A stretch of 64,000 nt of DNA, from assembly GCA_963760375.1 (NCBI GenBank), contig CAVXCS010000006.1, forward strand, positions 62,001 through 126,000, given 5' to 3'. Positions 44,533 through 53,769 of the stretch are shown here, piece by piece. Source of the DNA: Pelagihabitans sp963760375 (GTDB taxonomy: Bacteria > Bacteroidota > Bacteroidia > Flavobacteriales > Flavobacteriaceae). Made by a program: the position numbers and the translations under genes. The notes under the pieces are model-generated. The model was not told the DNA's origin. It saw nothing but the letters and a program-made list of their open reading frames with translations, and did not search any database. Position 1 is the first letter of the stretch, and every line of letters starts with the position of its first letter.

Positions 44533-45130
44533 TGCTTTCTTCTTTAATGGTCATCAGGCCATAGGTCTTATGGGCATTGAAAAAACCGAGATCTTTGCTG
44601 AAATCCATGCCTTCGCCGTCCATGATGGTACCATCCTCAGGATTGGTAAACTTGAATTTAGCCTGGGTAAATATCCATTCGCTGTCCTGGTCATAATATA
44701 GTTGTGGGGCTTCCAATTTTTTGCCATCAAATGTTTCCACGACCACATTCCCCTGTAAATCTATCAAATTGGTCGCGGAATAAATAATTCCATAGTCGGC
44801 ACTTATCGTATTTTTATTGCCCTTCTCATCAAAGAGGTCCACTTGCAAACCATTTGGGAAGGTCTTATGGGGAAAGACCAAATTATCGAAATTGTTGCTT
44901 AGCGGGCTGGTCAGCACGGCGATGACTTTTGAAGGTTCACTGTCTTCCGCTTCCAAACTTTCAGTGGTCTCAGTATAGGTGAGCACAAAATTTTCGGCTA
45001 TGCCCTGCGGATAAATTTTAGGGATAGCCTCTTCCCCCACCCTTTTATAATCGTCGTTGCAGGATAAAAAAAGCATTGCGACCGTGACGGCCGCAATGCT
45101 AATAAAGTCATATTTACCTAGGGTTGACAT
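44525..45130 (-). CDS. lptC: LPS export ABC transporter periplasmic protein LptC
   Basis: The 201-residue lipoprotein-like product (signal ending LFLSC near residue 24) carries the LptC/OstA beta-jellyroll: AENFVLTYTETTESLEAE, ISADYGIIYSATNLIDLQGN and GTIMDGEGMDFS. LptC passes lipopolysaccharide from LptB2FG to LptA. Replacement of the membrane helix by a lipid anchor is common in Bacteroidota. It starts 1 bp after the stop of the TPR gene. Confidence 0.92.
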   Translation of the reverse strand: MSTLGKYDFISIAAVTVAMLFLSCNDDYKRVGEEAIPKIYPQGIAENFVLTYTETTESLEAEDSEPSKVIAVLTSPLSNNFDNLVFPHKTFPNGLQVDLFDEKGNKNTISADYGIIYSATNLIDLQGNVVVETFDGKKLEAPQLYYDQDSEWIFTQAKFKFTNPEDGTIMDGEGMDFSKDLGFFNAHKTYGLMTIKEESND

Positions 45131-45131
45131 T

Positions 45132-46502
45132 CTATAGGTTGGGAACGGTAACGCTGCCCCCTACCCAACAACTAAAACTCACCGTTTTCCCGGCCATTCC
45201 TTCAGTAAAGATCATTTCCTTGGTCGGAGCCCGTTCCGAATAACTGGCAGCCGACTGGTTGGCGTTGGAACTCACGGATGGATCGACACGTCCCGCTTTT
45301 CGGGCCATATCAGCCGCTTTCCAATATATGGCTCGTTTTTCAAATGGGGTATTGCCACATTCATTGGCACTTTCCGCATAAAGACTGGCAATCAACAAAT
45401 AGGCCCTACCATTGGCAGGATTCGCGTCGATGGCCTTTTGTGCATAATTTCTGGCGGTTGATTTACTTCCCCTTCTATAAATAGTGGCCACCTTGTAGGC
45501 GATGTTCGAACGCTTGTAAGAATCGGTTTCCAGTTGCAATGCCTTGTTAAAATCCGCCACTGCACCATTGGTGTCACCCGATTTTTGTTTCAGGGTACCG
45601 CCATAAACGTATGCATCGGCGGAGGGATCAAGTGCCAATTGTGCCTCGAATAATTTTTTGAACATGGGGTCGTCGGTACATTCTTTGTTGAACATTCTTC
45701 CCACTGCCCTTTTGACCCAAGTAATATCGCCTTTCTTGGCATCGAAACCTTTCTCGTACAATGGTATCAGGTTCTCGCAATTGGCAAGGGCCCCTAATTT
45801 GGAATCGATACTGCCTGCGATCTTTCCAAAAGATTCGGAATTGGTCGTGGCCGCGCTAAGTTGCTTTTTCTCTTTTGAAGTCAATGTATTGTTCTCTTCC
45901 TTAGGAAGCAATGCAGTGATCTGGTCGGTGAGCTTTTTGTTTTCTTCCTCAATCTTCTCCGTCACGTCATCGTAGGCATCGAAAACCTCTTGAAGTTCCT
46001 TTTTTCCGTCGCTGTGCAAATCTACCAAACTGGAAAAATAAAGGTATAGGGCCTTGGGATCCTTGAAGTTGGATTTATCCTTGGTAAAGGCTTCGTGAAG
46101 TTGACCATAAATCTGGTCATCGGATATCATTTTATTGTCGTATTGCAACAATACTTTGTCCTTGACCACATCGGCCAATTTGGCCTTATTCGGAAAATAT
46201 TGTAGACTGTTGTCGAACAATGCCAAAAGATCCTTGATATAGCCATCCTTTTCCGCTCCGGAACTTTTGTCGATCTTGTCCTTCAATATCCTTTCACCGT
46301 AGGCAAAATTCGCCCAGTTGATATCGGGACAGTTGTCATAGACCATTTTCCAGGGCGTATAGGCCGCATCATAATTCTTAACCTTTGCATGTTCCACATA
46401 AATGGAAAGATTGGTATTGCACTCAGGATTTTGGGCCTGGCCAAAGCTGACGCCCAGCAATCCTAGGAACAATATTGCCGTGAAGTAGCATTTCTTTTTC
46501 AT
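45132..46502 (-). CDS. Exported TPR-containing protein, conserved in Bacteroidota
   Basis: The 456-residue product has a Sec signal (ending near GVSFGQAQ) and mostly helical repeats. TPR-like units occur near residues 290-400 (DPSADAYVYGGTLKQKSGDT, GAVADFNKALQLETDSYKRS, ARNYAQKAIDANPANGRAYL). The region between about 150 and 230 is a charged coiled coil. It lies between an outer-membrane barrel gene and lptC, so a scaffolding role in envelope assembly is possible but not shown. It ends with a Cys-containing tail (FSCWVGGSVTVPNL). Confidence 0.85.
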   Translation of the reverse strand: MKKKCYFTAILFLGLLGVSFGQAQNPECNTNLSIYVEHAKVKNYDAAYTPWKMVYDNCPDINWANFAYGERILKDKIDKSSGAEKDGYIKDLLALFDNSLQYFPNKAKLADVVKDKVLLQYDNKMISDDQIYGQLHEAFTKDKSNFKDPKALYLYFSSLVDLHSDGKKELQEVFDAYDDVTEKIEEENKKLTDQITALLPKEENNTLTSKEKKQLSAATTNSESFGKIAGSIDSKLGALANCENLIPLYEKGFDAKKGDITWVKRAVGRMFNKECTDDPMFKKLFEAQLALDPSADAYVYGGTLKQKSGDTNGAVADFNKALQLETDSYKRSNIAYKVATIYRRGSKSTARNYAQKAIDANPANGRAYLLIASLYAESANECGNTPFEKRAIYWKAADMARKAGRVDPSVSSNANQSAASYSERAPTKEMIFTEGMAGKTVSFSCWVGGSVTVPNL

Positions 46503-46541
46503 TTGTTCAGTATTTTAAAGTGGTTAATGTACTAAATTTTA

Positions 46542-47831
46542 TTAATTTATCTTCCTTTTCTGAAACCAAAGATCGTTAAAAGACAAACCTAAATTAATCT
46601 TTAGGTAACTTTCCTCAATAAGGTCGGCGGAGGTAGTTCCCCTTCTTCCCAGTTCAAAACCAAGGTTGAGATTGGAAAAACTTCGGCCAAGTGGTAGTCC
46701 AACTCCAAATGTTATGCCAAAATTATTAATTTCTGTATTATTCACAAGCATCCCTGTTTTATCATAACGAATTCCCGCCCTATAGGTCACCCGCTTAAAG
46801 TAGCCGTCGAAGGAAGTGTGGTCTGGGATAAAAAAACCGCCCAAAGCGTAGGAACCGGCATCCTGATAGACCAAATTGTCAACCGCAAGGAAGTCATTCG
46901 AATAAGTGCTCAATTTTTGGAAACTATATTCCGCGCCCAAAAACCATTTTCTATCTTCGCCGAAGCCGAGCCCCAAGGTCGTCGTTGTAGGTATCTTGAT
47001 ATCCGTATTCTTTAGACCCTGGGCCTCCAGATCTACCTCGATGGTCTCGATATTTTGTTCCTCGGATATCAAAAAAGAGCCCAATTCCCTGGAATTTTCA
47101 GAAGCCAGGTTGGCCTGGGTATTTACCCTTGCACTGGCAAATAAGGTATATTTGTCTTTGATCAAAGGCGTATAATAGAGGGCATAATTGAAATCCATTC
47201 CGTTCACCTTGGATGTTCTTTGGTCCTTTGTTCCAAATTGCACGTTTTCAACACTTTGTACGCGTTGACTTTCCAATGTCCCGAAATTGAAGTTCGCCGT
47301 CACCCCTATGCTCAGGGCTGTAAAAAGTTCGTACCCGGCAGAGAAGTATGCCCGGTTCAGGCCCCCTTCGCCAGTGAACAAATTATTCACCTGTGCCCCA
47401 CTGTTGTTTTCACTTTGGGAAAGCAGGTTATAACCCACGGAAGAGAATGGAATGATGCCCGCTCCTACCCCGAAACCCTTGCCAAGACTAAAGCCCAAAG
47501 CGAGATAGTCCAAATTGGTGACCGATGTGTTTTGTTCCTCGGTAAAGCTTTTCAATCGGATGCGATTTTGGGAAATCCCGGCAGTATAGGTGGTAATGCC
47601 AAAATTTTCACCTACTTGAAGTCCCAATTTGCTATAGGCAGCTGGGTTGGTCAAATTGAGATGGATGCTGTCTCCATAAACCCCGATGGCCCCCATCATT
47701 TGGTTTTCTACCGTGCTGGCGGCACGTAACTCTCCAATACCAAAATAGGAATAGGGCGATACCGTGCCGTTTTGAGCATACAGCCCCATGGCTGTAAAAA
47801 ACAGTACAGCAACTACAAATTTTTTTACCAT
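46542..47831 (-). CDS. Predicted outer-membrane beta-barrel protein
   Basis: The 429-residue product has a signal peptide (MVKKFVVAVLFFTAMGLYAQ) and the start NGTVSPYSYFGIGELRAAST, which is characteristic of a Bacteroidota outer-membrane family resembling FadL-like transporters. Repeated aromatic-edged strands continue to the C terminus (LGLSFNDLWF). No substrate can be named. The ATG is next to the coaX stop, and the TPR gene follows 39 bp later. Confidence 0.85.
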   Translation of the reverse strand: MVKKFVVAVLFFTAMGLYAQNGTVSPYSYFGIGELRAASTVENQMMGAIGVYGDSIHLNLTNPAAYSKLGLQVGENFGITTYTAGISQNRIRLKSFTEEQNTSVTNLDYLALGFSLGKGFGVGAGIIPFSSVGYNLLSQSENNSGAQVNNLFTGEGGLNRAYFSAGYELFTALSIGVTANFNFGTLESQRVQSVENVQFGTKDQRTSKVNGMDFNYALYYTPLIKDKYTLFASARVNTQANLASENSRELGSFLISEEQNIETIEVDLEAQGLKNTDIKIPTTTTLGLGFGEDRKWFLGAEYSFQKLSTYSNDFLAVDNLVYQDAGSYALGGFFIPDHTSFDGYFKRVTYRAGIRYDKTGMLVNNTEINNFGITFGVGLPLGRSFSNLNLGFELGRRGTTSADLIEESYLKINLGLSFNDLWFQKRKIN

Positions 47832-48560
47832 TTATTGCTTGTTGTATTCCAATAAATAATTCAACCCTAGTAGGAGAAAATTGGAATCCGCAAATATGCT
47901 ATTTTTTAATCGTTTTGACAAAAATTGGGCATCCCCACCTGTTAAAATAACTGTTAAATGTAGAAAACGCGATCGATATTGGGATATAAATCCGTCCAGC
48001 TCGTGGCACAGGCCATTGATGACACCGGTGTGGATGCTCGACTCAGTGGCATTCCCGATAAAATCAAAAAGCTCTTTCGGCGACAATAAAGGGAGGTTGG
48101 CGGTTTGTTGGTTCAATGCCCTATAGCGCATCCCTAGTCCCGGTGAAATACCGCCTCCCAAATATTCCCCATAGTCGTTGACCAAATCATAGGTGATGCA
48201 GGTGCCCGCATCGATCACCAACGTATTGCCTTTTGGATTGTGATAAAATGCGGCCGTTGCCAAAGCCATTCGGTCAACCCCCAAGGTGTTGGGCGTTGCA
48301 TAGGAGTTCTTGAAGGGTACCTTCGAACGGTGGCTTAGCTGGTGTACCTTACAGAACACCGATAACACTATGATGATTTTCGGATCCAAATTGTTTACCG
48401 AAGAAACGATGGCCCAGCTTATTTTTGGAAAGTTATCGCAGGTTTGCTTGGCAGCCAATATGGCATCGGATGCATCGGTTTCCCTACGGTATATCATTTT
48501 ATCCCTATCGAAAACCGCTATTTTTACCAAGGTGTTGCCAGCGTCGATGATCAGGTTCAT
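47832..48560 (-). CDS. coaX: Type III pantothenate kinase CoaX
   Basis: The 242-residue kinase performs the first step of coenzyme A synthesis. ASKHA-fold motifs are present: IIDAGNTLVKIAVFDRDK (phosphate binding), LGVDRMALATAAF, VIDAGTCITYDLV (catalytic Asp), GGGISPGLGMRYRALNQQT and VILTGGDAQFL. The ATG at 48560 gives the standard start, whereas 48593 would add 11 residues with no family match. It is the first gene of the packed minus-strand operon. Confidence 0.95.
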   Translation of the reverse strand: MNLIIDAGNTLVKIAVFDRDKMIYRRETDASDAILAAKQTCDNFPKISWAIVSSVNNLDPKIIIVLSVFCKVHQLSHRSKVPFKNSYATPNTLGVDRMALATAAFYHNPKGNTLVIDAGTCITYDLVNDYGEYLGGGISPGLGMRYRALNQQTANLPLLSPKELFDFIGNATESSIHTGVINGLCHELDGFISQYRSRFLHLTVILTGGDAQFLSKRLKNSIFADSNFLLLGLNYLLEYNKQ

Positions 48561-48614
48561 ATTGCAAAGATCATAAATTGATCGATAACCCAAGGGGCTT
48601 TTTTTGCTTTTTTG

Positions 48615-48645
48615 TTTGCATATCGCAAATTTGAAATTATATTTG
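48615..48645 (+). promoter_or_regulatory. Promoter of tRNA-Phe (Bacteroidota type)
   Basis: TTTG at 48615-48618 and TATATTTG at 48638-48645 are separated by 19 bases, a full match to TTTG-N19-TAnnTTTG. The tRNA begins 17 bases after the box. Confidence 0.8.
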
Positions 48646-48661
48646 CAGCCCTATTGCAAAA

Positions 48662-48734
48662 GGTGCCTTAGCTCAGTTGGTAGAGCAATGGACTGAAAAT
48701 CCATGTGTCCCTGGTTCGATTCCTGGAGGCACCA
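48662..48734 (+). tRNA. tRNA-Phe (anticodon GAA)
   Basis: The 73-base sequence folds into a standard cloverleaf: acceptor GGTGCCT/AGGCACC, D-arm GCTC/GAGC, anticodon stem ATGGA/TCCAT with loop CTGAAAA (anticodon GAA), and T-arm CCTGG/CCTGG with TTCGATT. The discriminator is A and the CCA end is not encoded, so it must be added after transcription. Confidence 0.97.
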
Positions 48735-48735
48735 C

Positions 48736-48767
48736 AAAAAATCCTTACTTCACGGTAAGGATTTTTT
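48736..48767 (+). terminator. Terminator after tRNA-Phe
   Basis: AAAAAATCCTTAC and GTAAGGATTTTTT form a stem with a short loop directly after the tRNA. Confidence 0.85.
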
Positions 48768-48831
48768 GTTTTCACTACTACTCTTCTAAGTTGATTAACT
48801 TTATCATCATAAAATATAGCATCGCACAGAT

Positions 48832-49278
48832 ATGGTTTTAAAAACGCTCAATACTTTTTTTCAAAGAGATCTGGCCCAATTGGCCACCGAAATCGACGCT
48901 TATCGCAACGAATCGAATCTTTGGGTCGTCGATAAGGGAATTACCAATTGTGCGGGCAACCTCTGTTTACATCTGGTCGGCAACCTAAACGCTTATATAG
49001 GGGCGACTTTGGGAGGCTCAGGTTATATCAGACAAAGGGAACTTGAATTTTCGGAAAAAAATGTTTCCAAAACGGAATTGCTACGTCGCATCAAGGAAAC
49101 CGCGGCCATTTTGGACAAAACTTTGGAGAAACTCAAGGAAGAAGACATGAACAACGAATTTCCGCTGATGGTATTCAAGGAAAAAATGACCACAGGCTTT
49201 TTTTTGATACATCTGGCAACACATTTGACCTATCATTTGGGCCAAATCAACTATCACCGAAGATTACTGGATCTTTAA
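48832..49278 (+). CDS. DinB-like metal-binding four-helix protein (DUF1572 type)
   Basis: The 148-residue protein is a four-helix bundle of the DinB superfamily. Histidines at positions expected for the metal triad are H47 (in NLCLHLVGNLNAY), H131 and H135 (in ATHLTYHLGQI), with H127 close by. Relatives include bacillithiol- and mycothiol-dependent transferases as well as many proteins of unknown role. It starts 98 bp after tRNA-Phe and precedes a phosphotransferase by 17 bp. Confidence 0.88.
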   Translation: MVLKTLNTFFQRDLAQLATEIDAYRNESNLWVVDKGITNCAGNLCLHLVGNLNAYIGATLGGSGYIRQRELEFSEKNVSKTELLRRIKETAAILDKTLEKLKEEDMNNEFPLMVFKEKMTTGFFLIHLATHLTYHLGQINYHRRLLDL

Positions 49279-49295
49279 ACTAAAATGCCATTGTT

Positions 49296-50267
49296 TTGAA
49301 GCATATAGATGCCGATGTGCCACTGGATGATTTGGAGCCATACTTAAAGTCCAACGACTGGTTATATCCCGGGGAGCAATTACTTTCGCTGGAAAAACCT
49401 GGAGAGGGCAACATGAACGTGATTGTCAGGGCCAAGACCAACCAGCGCACCTTCATCCTTAAACAATCGAGGCCCTATGTCGAGAAATTCAAGCAAGTGG
49501 AGGCCCCGATCGATCGAATCGCTGTGGAACATCAATTTTACCAGGCCCTCAAAAGTGGAGCCATTACTGCCCATATCCCCCGGATATTGGGTTACGATGC
49601 CCAAAACCACCTTTTGATGCTCGAAGATCTTGGCCAATGCGAAGACATGACCTCCGTTTATAGGCTCAGGGAAATAAATGCGGAGCAGGTTGAAACCCTG
49701 GTGTCGATCCTGGCCATGATCCATCGGACCAAGGCCCCCAAAAACTTTCCCGACAATCATCGCATGCGGCAATTGAACCACCAACATATTTTTGTGCTCC
49801 CTTTTTTGGAGAAAAACGGATTCCCACTGGATGATGTCCAAATTGGCTTGCAGCAATTGTCGCTTCGATACAAATCCGACCCCGTATTGAAATCAGTGGT
49901 GAGATCTGTCGGCGAAAGATATCTTTCCCGGGGAGAAATCCTTTTACATGGCGACTACTATCCCGGCAGTTGGATGACGGCAGGGGACCGTATCTATGTG
50001 ATCGATCCCGAATTCGGATTCGTTGGCTTCAAAGAATTCGATCTTGGCGTCATGGCGGCCCACCTTATTATGGCCACGGCCGATAAGACACATCTCGAAA
50101 CACTGGCACGTTTGTATGGGGGAAGCATCGATGAAAGATTATTGGCCCAAGTTGCGGGCATAGAAATCATGCGCCGTTTGCTGGGCCTTGCCCAGTTGCC
50201 ACTGGAACGAAGCCTGGAGGAAAAAGACTATCTTTTGAGAACCGCCTATAAATTGATCTTACAATGA
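49296..50267 (+). CDS. Phosphotransferase resembling S-methyl-5-thioribose kinase
   Basis: The 323-residue kinase has the aminoglycoside phosphotransferase fold. FILKQSRPYVEKF near residue 50 resembles the LKQALPYVR block of methylthioribose kinase, the catalytic loop is LLHGDYYPGSWM near 217, and the metal site is VIDPEFGFVGFKEFDLG near 235. The start is TTG at 49296, as no ATG is in frame before the first conserved block (a GTG lies at 49317). The stop overlaps the next ATG (ATGA), so it is coupled to the ADP-ribosylglycohydrolase lipoprotein gene. The true substrate is unknown; a ribose-like sugar is a reasonable guess. Confidence 0.85.
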   Translation: MKHIDADVPLDDLEPYLKSNDWLYPGEQLLSLEKPGEGNMNVIVRAKTNQRTFILKQSRPYVEKFKQVEAPIDRIAVEHQFYQALKSGAITAHIPRILGYDAQNHLLMLEDLGQCEDMTSVYRLREINAEQVETLVSILAMIHRTKAPKNFPDNHRMRQLNHQHIFVLPFLEKNGFPLDDVQIGLQQLSLRYKSDPVLKSVVRSVGERYLSRGEILLHGDYYPGSWMTAGDRIYVIDPEFGFVGFKEFDLGVMAAHLIMATADKTHLETLARLYGGSIDERLLAQVAGIEIMRRLLGLAQLPLERSLEEKDYLLRTAYKLILQ

Positions 50268-51562
50268 GCACCAAAATTGTTTTTTTTGTAATCCTGACCT
50301 CGAGCCTAGTACTATCCTGTGTTGACAAAACGCCCAAAGTGGTTATTCCAACACCACAAAAAGTGGCTTATGGCGCCGATTCGCTTCAGCTTTCCGAGGA
50401 AGTGTATTACGACAAGGTTCTGGGCGCCTTGGTAGGATCGGCCATCGGTGATGCCATGGGGGCGTCGACCGAAATGTGGTACCGCAAAGACATTCAACTC
50501 AAATACGGCTATATCACCGGACTGACCCCTGCCGTAAGGGAACGGTCACCAGAAGGCACTTGGTCAAATAACCTCTTGGCGGGGGCCACTACAGACGATA
50601 CCCGTTGGAAATACCTGACGGTAAAATACCTCAGCGAAAACAAAGGAAAACTGAACGGGGAAAATTTCGCCAAATTCATTGCCGACTATTATCAATCGGT
50701 CACCAAAAGCCTGTCGGACAAAGACCTATTGACCGATCCTGATGCCCTGGACAACAATATTGAAAAAATAGACTGGATCAAAGAATGGGCCAGGGTGGCA
50801 CTAGCCCAGCAAAAAAACAATGAAGCCTACCAACAGGCCTTGAATCGATTTTATGGTGGCGAAATGTCTTGTGCGGGCCAGCTTTATACCCCGATGTTCG
50901 GCCTTATTTCCAAAACAGCGGAGGGTGCCTATGATTTGGCCTATAATCATGCCATTTTTGATATAGGTTACGCCAAGGACATATCGGCCTTGGTATCCGC
51001 CATGACACAAATGGCCTTGAGGACCCAAAATATCGACTCCATCCTCAGTACGGCTACATTTGTAGACCCCTATGGTTATCAAGACAGCAGGTTGGTAAGG
51101 CGCATTCCCTATTCGGTCGCTGACGCTTCCATCAAAAAAGTATTGGCAGTCCAAGACATGGTCCTTCCCGATTCGCTGCTGACCATGGAGGAGTTGACTT
51201 ATCGCATGCCCAAAGGATTCCCAGGGAATCAGGAAGACTGGATCAGACAAGAAATGGTATACCAGTTTTTAGAGGACAATGAAATGGCCATCCCATTCCA
51301 TGCTGGAGAAATATGGCAAATTTTGGTCACTGCGCTCGAATTCGGACAAGGCGATTTTGATAAAACCATGATGTTCATCGCAAACTATGGTCGTGACAAT
51401 GATACTGTCGGGGCCGTGGCTGGGATGATCATGGGGGCAAAAGAAGGTTATAAAAAACTGCCCGCTCCTTGGAAGGAAACGATTTTACGGGTAAACAAGG
51501 AAAACATGGGCATCGATCTCGAAGCCATGGCACGGGAAATGACCAACGCAGAAAAGAAATAG
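50264..51562 (+). CDS. ADP-ribosylglycohydrolase-family lipoprotein
   Basis: The 432-residue product has a lipoprotein signal ending in VLSC (Cys19). The ADP-ribosylglycohydrolase fold is shown by LVGSAIGDAMGASTEM (57-71), the metal motif TTDDTRW (109-115) and the C-terminal NDTVGAVAGMIMGA region (D378-T381 with a second metal site). Family members release ADP-ribose from proteins or hydrolyse related N-glycosides. An export signal is unusual for the cytosolic ADP-ribosylation enzymes but common among Bacteroidota members that may cleave external nucleoside-type glycosides. It overlaps the upstream kinase gene by 4 bp. Confidence 0.9.
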   Translation: MSTKIVFFVILTSSLVLSCVDKTPKVVIPTPQKVAYGADSLQLSEEVYYDKVLGALVGSAIGDAMGASTEMWYRKDIQLKYGYITGLTPAVRERSPEGTWSNNLLAGATTDDTRWKYLTVKYLSENKGKLNGENFAKFIADYYQSVTKSLSDKDLLTDPDALDNNIEKIDWIKEWARVALAQQKNNEAYQQALNRFYGGEMSCAGQLYTPMFGLISKTAEGAYDLAYNHAIFDIGYAKDISALVSAMTQMALRTQNIDSILSTATFVDPYGYQDSRLVRRIPYSVADASIKKVLAVQDMVLPDSLLTMEELTYRMPKGFPGNQEDWIRQEMVYQFLEDNEMAIPFHAGEIWQILVTALEFGQGDFDKTMMFIANYGRDNDTVGAVAGMIMGAKEGYKKLPAPWKETILRVNKENMGIDLEAMAREMTNAEKK

Positions 51563-51585
51563 AAATTCTGCAGCAGTTACCGTAA

Positions 51586-53155
51586 TCACCAGATACTTTT
51601 TATACGGCCCATTTGGAAGTCTTTCAATACCATGGTTTCCGGCCTTGCATTTTCCACCTCGAACCGATCGAAGGGCATATTGGGAAATAATTGAACCGTC
51701 ATCACATATTCGCCTTTATTGATAAATACTTCCAATGAAGACCAATCGAGCAACAACCTCACTTCGTAACCGTCGGCAGGCAGATTGGCTACCGGCATTT
51801 GTTGTATTTTTTCTGCGAAGCTATCTTTAAAATCGGTTTTTCCGGCCGACTTGCGATCCAATAAGAATAGATTCCGCGCGCCATCCATGCTAAGGGTGAG
51901 GCGTTCTCCAGCCCCGTTTTTTAAGTGCATTACAAAGTCTGTGGATGAAGTATTAAACCTGATTTCCGACTGATTGCCACCATTGAGCGGCAGGCTTTCC
52001 GTTTGATTGCCCTGCACTGCGATTTCCTTTGGTTCTCCCGATTCGATAATTGTATCGAGACCCTCCACCGGATAGTTGAAGAGCTCATAACGTTCCCCTA
52101 CCTTCTTTAAGGGAAAGTGTCCTGGGCAAGGTCATGGCGCTGCGCCAATTCTCTGTTGGTGTTGCCGTTGCATAGGCCCAGTTGCTCATCCACCCGATAA
52201 AAATGGGATTTTCATTCGGAACATTGCTAAAAGTAACTCCAGCGTAATTGTCGGTACCCCAATCGATCCATCCTTCCCCTTTCTGTTGGGCGGTGAAGGT
52301 CTTCCCATCAAAATTCCCCACAAAATACTGGGTGCCGCTTCCGCCATTGGGTGCACCAGGGTTGATGCTGATCAACAAGACCCATTTGGTTTCACCGGTG
52401 CCATCAACCGTGAACGACAAAAGATCGGGACATTCCCAAACCCCTCCATGTGCCCCGATACCTTTTCCAAATTCACCCTGCTTTTGCCAATCGATAAGAT
52501 TTTTGGAGCTATAAAACTCAGCGTGATCGCCCGCTACCAAGGTTAGCACCCAACTTTGGCTTTCCTGGTGCCAAATTACCTTTGGGTCCCTAAAATCCTT
52601 TACACCTGGATTTTGGATGACGGGATTGGCTTTGTATTTCGTCCAAGACTTTCCGTTGTCCAAACTATAGGCAATGCCCTGGGTTTCATAATCGGTTTTG
52701 CCCGCTTTTTCAGCTTCCATGTCGTGATATGTGAAAATGGCCACCAAAGGCGGGTTTTCAAGGGTGCCAAAACCAGAACTGTTCTTGGCATCCAGAACAG
52801 CGCTGCCTGAAAAAATAAGTCCGTGCTCATCCGGATATAGTGCTATGGGCCGATGTTCCCAATGGATGAGGTCGGTACTCGTGGCGTGGCCCCAATGCAT
52901 GGGCCCCCAAACGATATCCTCGGGAAAGAACTGATAGAACATATGATAGATGCCCTGGTTATAGACCAACCCATTGGGGTCGTTCATCCACATCCGCTCA
53001 GGTGAAAAATGAAATTGGGGACGGAAGGCTTCCTTATAATATTCCTTGTCGGTTGTGTTGGCAACCATAGGATCTTGCTTCGGTTCGTTATTTTTACAAG
53101 AGGTGAAAACGATTGTCAAGAGCAAAATGAAAAATGACATTTTCTTTTCATTCAT
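51586..53155 (-). pseudogene. GH32 family beta-fructosidase lipoprotein, broken by a single-base frameshift
   Basis: The N-terminal part (52085-53155, 356 residues) has a lipobox (FTSC, Cys20) and the GH32 propeller: WMNDPNG with nucleophile D59, FRDPKV with D190, and ECPDLL with acid/base E241. The C-terminal beta-sandwich continues in another frame up to 51586 (DWSSLEVFINKGE, FPNMPFDRFE). Both frames join in the run of four G bases (52095-52098 on the plus strand as C); removing one base restores LKEGRERYELFNYPVEGL. All catalytic residues are intact, so the change is recent or is a sequencing error. Intact enzymes cut levan, inulin or sucrose. Confidence 0.88.
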
Positions 53156-53212
53156 ATCAGAATCTTTTTAAATAGTCTCAGACCAGCTTCATATAGAGCG
53201 CCCCTAAAATAC

Positions 53213-53220
53213 TATCTTTG
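53213..53220 (+). promoter_or_regulatory. Putative -7 box for the rhodanese gene
   Basis: TATCTTTG matches TAnnTTTG and ends 18 bases before the ATG at 53239, which supports that ATG over the TTG at 53224. Confidence 0.5.
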
Positions 53221-53238
53221 TGATTGATTACAGTTTTT

Positions 53239-53769
53239 ATGAAAGTTTTTTTGAATATTGTTCTGCTCGTGCTTGCCAGTGCCCCGGCCCTATTGGCCCA
53301 GAAAAGCATTGACAATGCGCTTAAAAAATGGAACAAGGGCACGGTACCCTATATCCATGCCGATACGCTCGCCCAACGGAAAAACCACTATGTGCTCATT
53401 GATACGAGGGCTATCGACGAGTATCGGGTAAGTCATCTCAAGGAAGCGTATTGGACCGGGGATAAGGAATTCGACAAAGATTCTGTAATGACCAGGATTC
53501 CAGACAAAAAAACCCCTATTGTGGTGTATTGCAGTATTGGGGTGCGTTCGGAAGACCTCGGAGAAAAGCTAATGGCTTTGGGCTATAGCGATGTGAAAAA
53601 CCTTTATGGCGGAATCTTCGAATGGGTCAACAAAGGCTTTCCGGTTTATGATAAAAAGGAAGAGGAAACCAACAAGGTACACGCCTTTAATAAACATTGG
53701 GGAAAATTGCTGATCAAGGGGGAACGGGTTTATGATGTCAAAGACCTATCGACGACAAACCATCAATAA
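53239..53769 (+). CDS. Exported rhodanese-like domain protein
   Basis: The 176-residue product has a signal peptide (MKVFLNIVLLVLASAPALLA). A single rhodanese domain follows, with the active-site loop VVYCSIGVRSEDLG (Cys98) and the conserved YVLIDTRAIDEYRVSHL. Rhodaneses move sulfane sulfur; the periplasmic location and arsenosugar-type neighbours suggest redox or thiol chemistry, but the acceptor is unknown. Similar genes occur with TIGR04282/TIGR04283 genes in Bacteroidota. Confidence 0.92.
   Translation: MKVFLNIVLLVLASAPALLAQKSIDNALKKWNKGTVPYIHADTLAQRKNHYVLIDTRAIDEYRVSHLKEAYWTGDKEFDKDSVMTRIPDKKTPIVVYCSIGVRSEDLGEKLMALGYSDVKNLYGGIFEWVNKGFPVYDKKEEETNKVHAFNKHWGKLLIKGERVYDVKDLSTTNHQ

Noticed and set aside
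52085..52110. Programmed ribosomal frameshift in the GH32 gene
   Set aside because: No slippery heptamer or downstream pseudoknot is evident; the G run is only four bases, and GH32 enzymes are not known to use recoding.
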